Assembly: GCF_041381155.1 (NCBI RefSeq)
Contig: NC_091144.1
Span: 14,517,544-14,581,543, forward strand
Direction: 5' to 3'
Length of the DNA stretch: 64,000 nt
Source: Argopecten irradians
Taxonomy: Eukaryota > Mollusca > Bivalvia > Pectinida > Pectinidae
The position numbers and the translations under genes are program-made. Under the pieces are notes generated by a model. It had not been told where the DNA came from. It saw only the letters and a program-made list of their open reading frames with translations, and made no database searches. This document shows, piece after piece, positions 40,601 through 50,608 of the stretch; position 1 is the stretch's first letter; each line of letters opens with the position of its first letter.

Positions 40601-42179
40601 AAGAAAATTCTTTTGTAATTTCGTTAACACGAGTCATGTGAGGGGAGCTAACTCCAACTAATACGTTATCAGTTACACGATGTGTTACAGAGTTTCTTTA
40701 ATTTCCTTGTTAAATTACTGTTAAGTTTTATCAACCATTTCTCTTTTAAGTTTTTGGTTACTGTATGACATTACCATATTACATATATACACACCATGTG
40801 AAGTTTGGTTGCATAGAGCAACATAAGCTTGTCAAATGTTTTGAAAAAAAAAGATATTTCGGCAAGTTTTCACCTTTTTGCTTGATTATCCCATAGTTCA
40901 CCAGTTGTTCTCTGATGTGAGGAACATAGTCATTTTTTCTACTGCAACTTCGGTTTTCGAAGAGATTTAAAACTTTCTCGACCTGTTCCCAGTCGAAGCC
41001 ATTTCCCCTTTTAAATTGTAGTATCATCACTATTTACACACTTTATTATTTCTGTGTCACCCTATCAATGTCAAATCACTATAACCCGGTATATTACGTT
41101 TTCGCAAAATGTATCTTATATCGAGTTGTTTTCCTGATTGTGTCATTAAAGAGCATATCAATTAAAATTTACCAAGGTTTTTATGTATGTATTTATTTAT
41201 CATTTATTAATTTACTTTTGCGTTTTCCCGCTTTCTTATATCTATTTCATTCACTAAGAAATACTTAATTTCAAAATCCACTTTATGTTAGCAAGGTAAC
41301 ATGTCCGAGTCTGTTAATTTGGTACGACAATATACGGCAACTGTGTTATCGCGTTGAGGTTTGGATGTACTTTGGCAATACAAAAAATTAATGAAATCTG
41401 ACAACATGACGAGCATCACTTTGCTGAATTATCCCACAGTCCACCAGTATTATATATGAGGAAAATACTCATTTCTTCTAAGGCAACTTTTGAAAGAGAT
41501 TTAAAACTTTCTCTTATGTGAGACAATTTCCACTAAAGACGTTTGTTCCCAGTGGAGGAGAAATCCCCCCTCATCGGTGTTACATGTAGTAATGTGTTAT
41601 CATTTAGATAAAATCACCAGTATTTCAGTAACATAAGGCGATTACATGTACAGGTGTTCGTGTCATAAAATATTTTATCAACTAATAAGTCAGTTTCCAT
41701 CGCTAGCAAAAATTTTCATTTCCAATTGACTTGAGTAAGGCAATATATGATCGATTCTTTATCATTGATTTAGTATGGAACATTTCCGATTTAATTGGTT
41801 ACCGGGCCCAGTTTCATGAACATGCCTTAACTTTAAGGAATTCCTTAACATAAATTTTCTCACAGGAAAGCGCTACTGAAGTTCATGAAAAAATCTGAAG
41901 TGGCCCTGATATAATTTTAATTTTGGTTGGTATTCTCAATTCCATGTATTTAAGACGGCAATGTTTCCATTGTTATTGATTTGGAACGTAAATTTTCTGA
42001 TTTCATCCTTTCAGTATTTCTTACAATCATTTTATGACTATTACAATGCTTCTGATTTCATAGGTGGAATGACACAACAACATGTATTTTTTTACACTTT
42101 ATTGTCAGGGGACCATATAAATAAGATTTTATTGTTTTTGGTGTGCCGATATTTTCGATGTTATTGACATGGAAGACAA

Positions 42180-42390
42180 CATTGTAAAGTGGATATTTTC
42201 GTGAGTGCTTAATGTTGTGATTTTCTTGCATAAAACGTTAACGGTTTTGTTCTTTTCGCGATAGATACCCTTTCAAACTGTTTAACAATAAAGTACAAAA
42301 TATCACGCATAGGTGGAATGTTCGCAAGAAAGCAACCTTCGTGTATAATGTAGGGTTAATTCCCCTCTCGCGTAAATGTCTACGAGTATA
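42180..42390. mobile_element. diverged relative of the 25818-26217 MITE
   Basis: It begins 'attgtaaagtggatattttc' and ends in 'cccctctcgcgtaaatgtct'. Between them are 'ttgcataaaac' and 'cgcaagaaagcaaccttcg', in the same order as the corresponding parts of 25818-26217. It is shorter and more decayed. Confidence 0.45.
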
Positions 42391-42397
42391 TATACAT

Positions 42398-42716
42398 TCA
42401 TCCTCAAAACTCCAGGGGTTACAATAACTGTCGTTATATCCACCCCTGGACTATTTCATAGTAAATCTGAAGGCAGTTCAGAAGAAAATATCTGACCAAT
42501 CACAGGCCTGCAAGGATTTCCTTTGAAGACTACAGAGAGAGCGACGCCCAACTTCAAAGCCACATAGTCAACCACAGTGTACCGTTATACAGCTCTTTTG
42601 ATGTATATCAAAGGACTGAATTATCTGTTCTATTCTGTTGCCTCCAGTTTTACTATGTGATTGTCCAGGGGTGTAGAGATCGTATGTGATCGTAACCCCT
42701 GGAGTATCGAGGATGA
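42398..42716. mobile_element. MITE-like element with ~75-bp self-complementary TIRs
   Basis: 42398-42473 and 42641-42716 are imperfect inverted repeats. The outer part reads 'tcatcctc..actccaggggttac' from the left, and the same on the reverse complement from the right. Each TIR is itself palindromic ('tccagggg' ... 'cacccctgga'), so each end can form its own hairpin. The interior is about 165 bases with no coding capacity. Flanks are AT-rich and the target duplication is ambiguous. Confidence 0.7.
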
Positions 42717-44249
42717 TATACAATATATTAATTAGTAAGATTAAACGAAAATTTCCTTCCTTATATAAAAAAAAAATTGTTAGACATATTTTGACCATAT
42801 CAATCATTTAGAATAGCAATATTTCCTATCATTTCTTTAATGTGCGGTAGTAGTGGATATTTTATTACTATAGTAGGGTAGTATTTCTGATTGCATTTTG
42901 GACATACCTGTACATGTTTTTTTCATCATGATGCTTTTCTAAATGTAAAAACAAACATGTCTAAGTAAAAATATTCTGCTTTTAACTTTAATGTTATATG
43001 TGGGAAAGAATACATTTCATGTATATTGACTCCACAGGAAGTATTAACCATCTGTATATATCTATATATGTGTACAGGGTTTTATGATTATTTACTGTTG
43101 TGATCTGTATGTACATCTTGTATTATAGGTGTCGGGTTACAACGAGTCTTACGGTAACTTTATATAATTCCTAAAGTTTGCTTGCATGTAGCAATAATAA
43201 GATTGTCAATTTTTTTTTAATGAGATTTCGTCAAACATGGCTATCATTGTTTGTACTGTACATGTGTTACTTGATTATCCCACAGTTCCTCTTTGTCATG
43301 ATAATACGGTGATTTCTATGGTAGCTTTTGAAAGTATTTTAATACTTTCTCTATTGCGGGAAAATTTCTAATAAAAGATATCCACACTATGAAAGAGAGA
43401 TTTTATCTTGTCAATGGTAATATTATCACTCTCTTAACATGTCAAAATGTGAGATACTGATTTTACCTCTTGTTATATACAGGTAAGTGTGTCCGAGCCG
43501 TAATAAAGAAATCTGACTCTGAACATGTGGATCTATTCGTCATCTTTTAGATGCCAAATCACTAATAATTCGATGCGCCGATATGTACTAACTTGTACAA
43601 TAATCTTCCGCAAACTGTATTTCATATCGATTTTACCTGAAGGTGCCATAAAAACATCAATTGATTTTATACAATGTTAGCCTTTTTCCGCTTTCCTAAG
43701 TCGGTTTATTCACTAGCAAATACATATCCTAACACACTTTTGAAAGGCAAAATGGTCGATTCTAACAACTTGGTACAGCAATATTTCATACATGTATATA
43801 TGTCCCATTGATTCCAAAACATTTCCGATTTAATTAATTGCTGGTAATACAATGTATATTAGTTTTGGTTAATCTTTTTGATTTCATGTATCTGGGACGG
43901 CAATGTTTCGAATGCCATCGATTTGTAACATTGCTTTTTTTCCTGATTTCGCTATTTCGATTGTACAATGTTTCATAATGTTATATTTGATGATGCAATA
44001 GTTATTCTACATAGTCATAAATGATAGTTACATGGCTCCTTTAAAATGACATGTTGTAGTACATAATATATGTACTATATATATGTACAACATATGTCAT
44101 TGTTTGAAAACGAGACGTGTACACGTGGTAAAAGTGACATCTTTCAACTTTTCAACCGAATTATTGTGAACACATGTCATTGAAAGGGAGCTAACTCGAA
44201 CTAATACTTATCTGTGAAGATACATTTATTGATGATATTTTTTTTTTTA

Positions 44250-45731
44250 ATACTTGGATAGCCTACTAGCTCTTTTGTTCATTTCTCTCTTGTTATCTCT
44301 TTTCTTTTCCTCTTTGGTTTCTTTTCCTTTCTATTAAAAAGTGCAATACACATGTATATATTTTAATATCTATCAATTTTTTTCAACAATAAGTTATAAG
44401 CGATATGAATCAAAACTTAATCTTTACAAAAAATAATAATCATAAAAGCAATTATTTGGAAATGAAAGATGTGTAAGGTAGATGAAAATGATGATTGAAT
44501 GTGAAGATCATATTGATAATAGGGCAGTGTTTATAAATGGATGAAGCTATAAATTGAGTACTGAGTGAATGTATGTGGTTTGAATATGTTATCATGACTT
44601 GAGTACATGTATGTATGAAATGATGATAATGGAGATAGTATTTTGTACATAATGTATGAAAGGTTGATAATTTAGAGGTGAAAATGGTAACAGTGAGAAT
44701 GATAACAAGCAAAAAATATGTAATGTGTAATGCATTTGAAAAACTGAATAAAAAATAAGTTATAAAAAACCTATATCTGTTGTAATTTTAAGTTACTTTG
44801 CATATGGTATTATGGCGGTGGTGCCATTCCTACTAACATAGCTTTCTGAACATGTGTGTCAATTCCCTTATATACATACCGGTATGAACATTATGTACTT
44901 GACAGAAATAAAAAGAAAACAATTTATTTATTTGTATTTCAGTACATGTATTCTCAAATTTGGAACAATTTCATCAGTTAAAATGTAAGATAACACTTGT
45001 GTTCAGTCTGACATTTTTGAAGCAAACAAACATTTTCAATCAATTTAAAAATTGTAAAAAAATATACTTCAATTCATCAGGAATATTACTGTAAATTAAG
45101 GAATATTGCATCTTCCATTGAATCAAATATAATACACTCCAGTGACACATTTCTATCAGAATTTAAAAATAATTATAATGCAGCGGAAAGTTAATAAAAT
45201 AATAATTTAGACAGATCTTTCAATATAATGTACATTGATTTTTATACAAAGGCATTAAAGGCTTATAAGCCAATATTTGAGTAGATATAATTTATTTGGA
45301 TAGTAAGAATCAGAAAACATTTAGTTATTCGCTTCAAGGAATGTCTTTAACTGTCAAACATAAACTAGGCATGTGCACAGAACATGCATTAGACCAGCAC
45401 AATTTTATAAATATTTTAGATAAGAAATAGTATTGTCTTTATAGGTACATTGTCAGTACAATAATATTATCAAAAAACTAGTAACTGATATACATTTGTA
45501 TATCATTGCAGATCAGACTGGCCAAGCAGTAAGGAACCTATATAAAAAATATCTTTTTCCAAAATTCATCAATGGAGTTTGATAAGTATTTGCTTGAATT
45601 GATTATGACTGCATGATTTTTATCATCATGATGAGAATTATAGGATGGGGGCAATTAATGTTTGGAACATGATATTTCTGATTCAAAGAGTCTGCTTGTG
45701 AAAATCATATGATAAATAATATAAGCATTAA
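44250..45731. other. intergenic, downstream of ERI1
   Basis: Very AT-rich. The right part probably holds the ERI1 3' untranslated region. An 86-codon minus-strand frame at 44452-44712 consists of low-complexity H/T/S-rich sequence and is not called. Confidence 0.45.
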
Positions 45732-48596
45732 TCATGATTTTTGAAGTTTATAATAGGTCATAAGATCGGACACATCTTCTTCACTGTTATCTCCTAGATC
45801 CTCTATACAGAGTGTTGACATTCCCTTATCAATGTCTGTACTTATGCTACCTTGAACTTTGACCTTTTCCTTTTTGACCTTTGTCTTGTCATCAGTGTCG
45901 TCTACGTCACCATCGTCACTGTCTGTTGATTCTGCGTCTACAGGTGCAAATTTCAGATATTTTGCACCAGGATAATTGTGGATGATTTCATTGACTTTCA
46001 CCCTACAACCATCTTCAATTAGTCTGATAGCAATTCTTGCTATGTTTCTAGAGTCATCACGTCCTCTGTGTTGTTTGCCTTCAAATTTCATCCCCAAATA
46101 TATAAGCATGTCTTCCAATTTTTTACGACGGCACTTGTAAAATGATCCGTACGTTTTCCTGATGTTGATCCATTTTTTTGCCCATCTAGGAAACACCAGG
46201 TCTGAATGTTGGCATTGGAGGCATAGAAAGCGACTCATGTCCCATGGCCTTAAACATGCAATGGAGTGTAATTCAATACAGGTACACCAAATATTTTAGT
46301 TCATATCAGAAATGATAAAGTGGATAAATAATGGATTAAACTACACAAAACTAACATCAGTAATACTCACTGTAATAGCACACAAAAAGGATAGATATAC
46401 TTATACACAAAACACCCAGCAACAAACATCAATGATTTGGAATAAAAACATCTAAATTCTTTGATGACTGAGAAAGGGGGTATTAAAATTTCTCAATATA
46501 TGTGAAGACCTCAGTGCTTTTATATTGTGTCACTTTGATCTGAATATGAATTTATAATCTTTCGCTAGTGATGTCACTAAATTGCTTGAAAATATGTATT
46601 TTTCGTTATGTTAACAATGAAATATTGTGTCTAAATAGTTTAAAGGTTTTGTCTACATGTTAAATTACAGATACTTACCCATCTGTGACAATAGCAAATT
46701 TATTCCCCTCGCCAAGATGTTTTTCCTTCATCCAATCTTTGGCTTTCTGAAAAACTGTGGTGAATGTGTCAGCAGCATCTACGTCTTCCTATAAAAGAAA
46801 CCATATGTATACAATTTTGTGCAATTTACACTGTACATATATCTGAATAAATATCCTTGATATTAACAGATTTGCATTTACATGAAGGTATTAACAACAG
46901 AAGAAAGAACATCTTGCTTACATACTTTTTTTAATATTCTTTAGCGTACTTTTTCCTGTATTGATAACTTGAATAGATTCCCATAGAGGTTATAATGTTA
47001 CCTTTTAGCCTATATATTTTCTGTTATTTTTTTCAGTGTAAGGATTTTGTAAGGGATAATTTTTCTGTGCAAAACAAAGATACACATTAAATTAAGCTGT
47101 AACTTACCTGTGTAATTCCTGTCAGTTCTGTACAAAATTCTGACAATTGTGGATTCACCACAGGTTTACAGAAGGAATGGAACTCATCTACCTATAACAA
47201 GATTTATCTCCCTTTGTACAAATGTTGGAGTGCAGTGAGTGTATATTAGTTGATACTCACATATATACTTTTAATTGTGAACAGCTGACAAACACTTGAT
47301 TTTATGAAAATCGGTAGTAATTGAATGAATTGTCACACAGCAAACACTCACATCTTTACAAATGTATAAAAAATGACCAATAATGGAGAAATTGTCATAC
47401 TGTGCCAATGTAAATACTTGAAGCAGGCAAAATTCCATGTACTTGCTCTAAGATTTATGTACAATTTCATCACTGCTGAAAGCCTATTATACATTTTAAA
47501 AAGGTGTGAAATAAAGAATTCAATTATTGAGTAAACATATCACCCATTAAAGTAAATCATTGACTGTTGGTATGACTTATATAATTACCACTGTATTCTG
47601 GTGGACATCTATAAGGATGATGGGAAATTCTATAATTTCATGTGGATAGTCTGGTGTGTCAGCTTCACAAGTAGCCTCAAAATCTATCACAAGTAGGTAG
47701 TCATACAACGGTTTAGTGCTCGGAACACGGATATTTGCTTTCATTAGTTTCCGTTGTCGGTAGTAAAGTTTCAGTCTCTTCTTCAGAACGTCATTTACAC
47801 CCCTGACAAAAAAGTTGAAAGATTTCATAAGTAAACAGCACAGTCATAACTGATATATATTAAATCTCTTAACGAAAAGAAAAAATTTGCGTTTCATCGT
47901 TACTAATCAAGTAATCGAAATATTGGACAGGGACATTATATTTATTTGAAATTACACAGAAATCAAAGTGCCAAGGCCACTCATAGATGCTGTGAATGAA
48001 GGACTCAAACAGAAAAAATGTGATACATATACATATAAATATATAATCTGCCATTTTTTGGATTTAGTCTATAGCTGCTAGAAAGATAATTTGTACTCCT
48101 TTAAGAAATTTTCAAAATGTTTACATATATACACTGTAGCTTCTCATGTATATGCAGTCAACTTTTAATTAAACACAAGCTCCTTATTTCAGAAAACAAA
48201 TGTTAAAAGCTCAAAAATTTCTACCTATGCCATCATCATATGTAGTTTATTTCATATATCTTTACCAAATCAAAATAATTTACTAATAATTGTACAGTTT
48301 TAGTATGAAATAAATTCCATCATAAATTTGACATGTGGCATATGTTACCTTGTGTCCATTTTTAAGTCTGCTAGACGACGTTTCAGCTGGTCTCTGTCCA
48401 TTTTATTGATCTCTCCATTGATCACTGAAAGTTTCCTGTAGATATTTTCACTAACTCCATCCTTTTGAGCCTTTGAATGTCCCGTTTTCTTCTTTGTGCC
48501 ATCCACAGTTCCTTCACTTTCCTTGTTTGAACCTTCTCTGTTTAATTGATAGCCCACTTCTGGCTGAGAGGACCCATTAACAGCATCTGCACTCAT
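45732..48596 (-). CDS. ERI1: ERI1-type 3'-5' exoribonuclease
   Basis: Five coding exons, 48349-48596, 47589-47802, 47108-47191, 46679-46788 and 45732-46248, join in frame at GT/AG sites into 390 residues. A SAP-like domain spans about residues 66-101 (MDRDQLKRRLADLKMDTRGV onward). The DEDDh exonuclease follows: D123 and E125 in VIDFEATCE, D218/D222 in TDGPWDMSRF, and H279 with D284 in QHRGRDDSRNIARI. KKWINIRKTYGSFYK is typical of the family. Animal ERI1 binds the histone mRNA stem-loop, trims 5.8S rRNA and degrades siRNA duplexes in cytoplasm and nucleolus. All catalytic residues are present, so activity is expected. A C-terminal tail of about 70 residues is rich in D/E, T and K and extends past the usual end. 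The gene is divergent from TTF2; introns are short (319-546 bp). Confidence 0.96.
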
Positions 48597-48748
48597 ACTC
48601 CTTGTTAAATATGATTCCCTAACTCTCTTTATTATTGTTTTCTCTCATACATCAAGTGGCTACAATGAAAGTTTCAGAGCAAAATTACTGAACGTATATA
48701 AATATAATTAATTATTCTTAATTATTAATGATTCTTAATGATGTTTTC

Positions 48749-48826
48749 CAGCACATGCAGGCTTATGGATCCACTTTGCTGGACTCGCAGCACATGCAGG
48801 CTTATGGATCCACTTTGCTGGACTCG
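48749..48826 (+). repeat. 39-bp perfect tandem duplication
   Basis: Two adjacent identical 39-bp copies, 48749-48787 and 48788-48826, beginning 'cagcacatgcaggcttatgg'. The duplication lies about 150 bp upstream of the ERI1 start codon, probably in its promoter or 5' leader. Because 39 is divisible by three, the copies also repeat in a short plus-strand frame, which I do not consider a gene. Confidence 0.95.
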
Positions 48827-49020
48827 CAATGTTATTTAGTTACATATTATGATTATAGTCACTTCCTAGCTGATATTCTCTTTATAGTATTGTATTTAAT
48901 TTCCTGCTTGTCCAGTGATTGCCCAATCTGTTTATTAGTACATGCATATTTAGTCACAAGCATATAATGTGTATGATAATAGAACATATACATGTATATG
49001 TATGTATCGGTCAAATACAT

Positions 49021-49416
49021 AGTCTGTGACTTTAAGCACTAGTCTGATGCCCATGACTAGTAATTTTACAGCCGGACTAGTGCCAATTATAATGAATTAG
49101 CTGATTGGACTAGTGGCTCCCCATTTGATAAATATCCTAGACCTTAAATGCTACATTTACAAGAGCGGTGGTCAATTGCATTTTTCAACACATTTTGAGT
49201 TCATTCATATGCGATTATTTTAGTCCGGATGCATCATTTTGTGAGATTTTTTTTTTTGTACAAAAGCATCCAGACTGCAATTATGGTAAAAAAATTGTAA
49301 ACTGATCATGAGTAAATTTTAAGTGCTGAAGCAAAATGACTATATGTTTAATTTGGACTAGTGATTAAATAGTCGGACTGACTAGCAGCGAAAACAATTA
49401 GTGTACGTCACAGACT
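49021..49416. mobile_element. candidate TIR element (AGTCTGTGAC ends)
   Basis: A perfect 10-bp inverted pair, AGTCTGTGAC at 49021-49030 and its complement at 49407-49416, bounds 396 bases. The interior repeats 'ggactagtg' and 'gactagtc' motifs near both ends and contains an inner inverted pair (agtccggatgc / gcatccagact). Flanks are similar (caaatacat / gcaaatgca) but not an exact target duplication. No coding capacity; probably a decayed MITE. Confidence 0.45.
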
Positions 49417-49499
49417 GCAAATGCACTCCATCCTTTAAACCAATAATATTAGACGTCGGTATTGAGAAACTTCTGATGGGCAATACACGACGTAATAAT

Positions 49500-49750
49500 C
49501 AAATGTGTATCGTCGTGCTATACATATACCTCTAACATTGTTGGAGTATCAATCCTTAAGCTTGCTATTTTACTGATCATGATATAACTGTCAGGTCATA
49601 TCAGCCATAGGATTAGCTACTGTTGTAGCGGAAAAGATATCACCTTCTGAGTCAGTCAGAAGGTGATATCTTTTCCGCTACAACAGTAGCTACCAAAGGA
49701 TGACCTACTCCAACAATGCTAAAGGTATAGCACGACGAGACACTTTTGGA
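49500..49750. repeat. foldback element with 37-bp perfect hairpin
   Basis: 49614-49650 and 49656-49692 are a perfect 37-bp inverted repeat around a 5-base spacer (gtcag). Outside it, 'aacattgttggagta' (near 49536) pairs with 'tactccaacaatg' (near 49703). 'tcgtcgtgctata' (near 49509) pairs with 'tatagcacgacga' (near 49725). The whole is therefore an interrupted palindrome of about 240 bases. The left arm carries extra sequence not present in the right. It lies between ERI1 and TTF2. Confidence 0.85.
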
Positions 49751-50060
49751 ACATAACGTTTCGACAGTCAGCAAAATAACGTCCGATAAAAAAACGGCTG
49801 ACCAGTCGACTCTCATGTCATGGGAGTACGGATGAACATACAACAACACAGACACATTCGTAAATCAAATATCAAGTGACTCAAGTCTCAGTTCGGGTGC
49901 AGAAAAGGTTTTCATGACTTAACAGACCGCAGATCATGTAAATCAGGTAAATATAAGTGCTACACTAGAAGAAAGAGAGACAAACAGAAAGTAGAGACGT
50001 TTGGATTTTGCTAGCTCTCATGAGTCACTTGTAGAATTAAATTGTCACAAATGCCGAATT

Positions 50061-50081
50061 CCCCCCCCCCCCCCCCCCCCC
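50061..50081. repeat. C21 homopolymer
   Basis: Twenty-one consecutive C, about 530 bp upstream of the TTF2 start codon. The complementary G-run could form a quadruplex. Its length in the assembly may be unreliable. Confidence 0.9.
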
Positions 50082-50469
50082 ATCGTGAACGATTACCGGA
50101 TTCACTTTCGTTGTAACCCACAATGTAAATCTTATTTTCTTATTAATAACAATACAAAATAAATCAAAAATAGCATACCATCACAGCTGACCCATATGCT
50201 CTATTCTTTCCAAATATAGAAACATTGGCGTGACGAAATATCCGGATAATGATTACGACGCATTCTGAAGTGAAATAAAAAATGGATATTGGTGACATCT
50301 CAGAAGTATTTTGCTTTGTAATAAATTAATACCTATTTTCATAAAGTTTTTAGTGCTTAATCGAATCATATTGATTTATTTTTGTTGATTTCAACTTCAA
50401 AATGTCAGAGAACCTGAAAACGGAAAACGAGGTGCGCTAATCAGTTGGGTTAATTTGATAAAATGAGAG

Positions 50470-50608
50470 ATTTGATTGGTTGATTCGTTTGTGACGATAA
50501 TTCTCATTGGTCAGATTCTTTCATTTCAATTTACGCGCTATGTTTTGTATTTGCCGGAAGTGTGTGAAATGTGTAATGTTTTATTTTAGTCGAAATATAA
50601 ATTGAATT
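50470..50608 (+). promoter_or_regulatory. TTF2 promoter region
   Basis: Two inverted CCAAT boxes (ATTGG at 50475-50479 and 50506-50510) are followed by an ETS/GABP-type CCGGAAGT (50554-50561), 48 bp before the start ATG at 50609. No TATA box is obvious. The combination fits a TATA-less housekeeping promoter. Individual motifs are short, but their order and proximity to a confirmed first exon support the call. Confidence 0.5.

Larger units (their letters stand above)
40640..44200. repeat. diverged segmental triplication
   Basis: Three diverged, same-orientation copies share a series of landmarks. A 'gattatcccacagttc'-like block is at 40884, 41426 and 43273. It is followed 58-79 bases later by a 'gagatttaaaactttctc'-like block. 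Copies 1 and 3 also share 'ggagctaactc(c/g)aactaatac' (40644 and about 44187), 'caaatcacta' and 'ccgctttc' blocks. A minus-strand frame in copy 1 (40779-41030) is broken by stops in the other two copies, so coding is unlikely. The ancestor is not identified; transposon-derived sequence or tandem duplication are both possible. Confidence 0.6.

Noticed and set aside
40779-41030. 83-codon minus-strand frame with protein-like composition
   Set aside because: The two related blocks at 41.4 and 43.3 kb carry stops in the same frame, so it is more likely repeat sequence than an exon. Kept only as part of the triplication finding.
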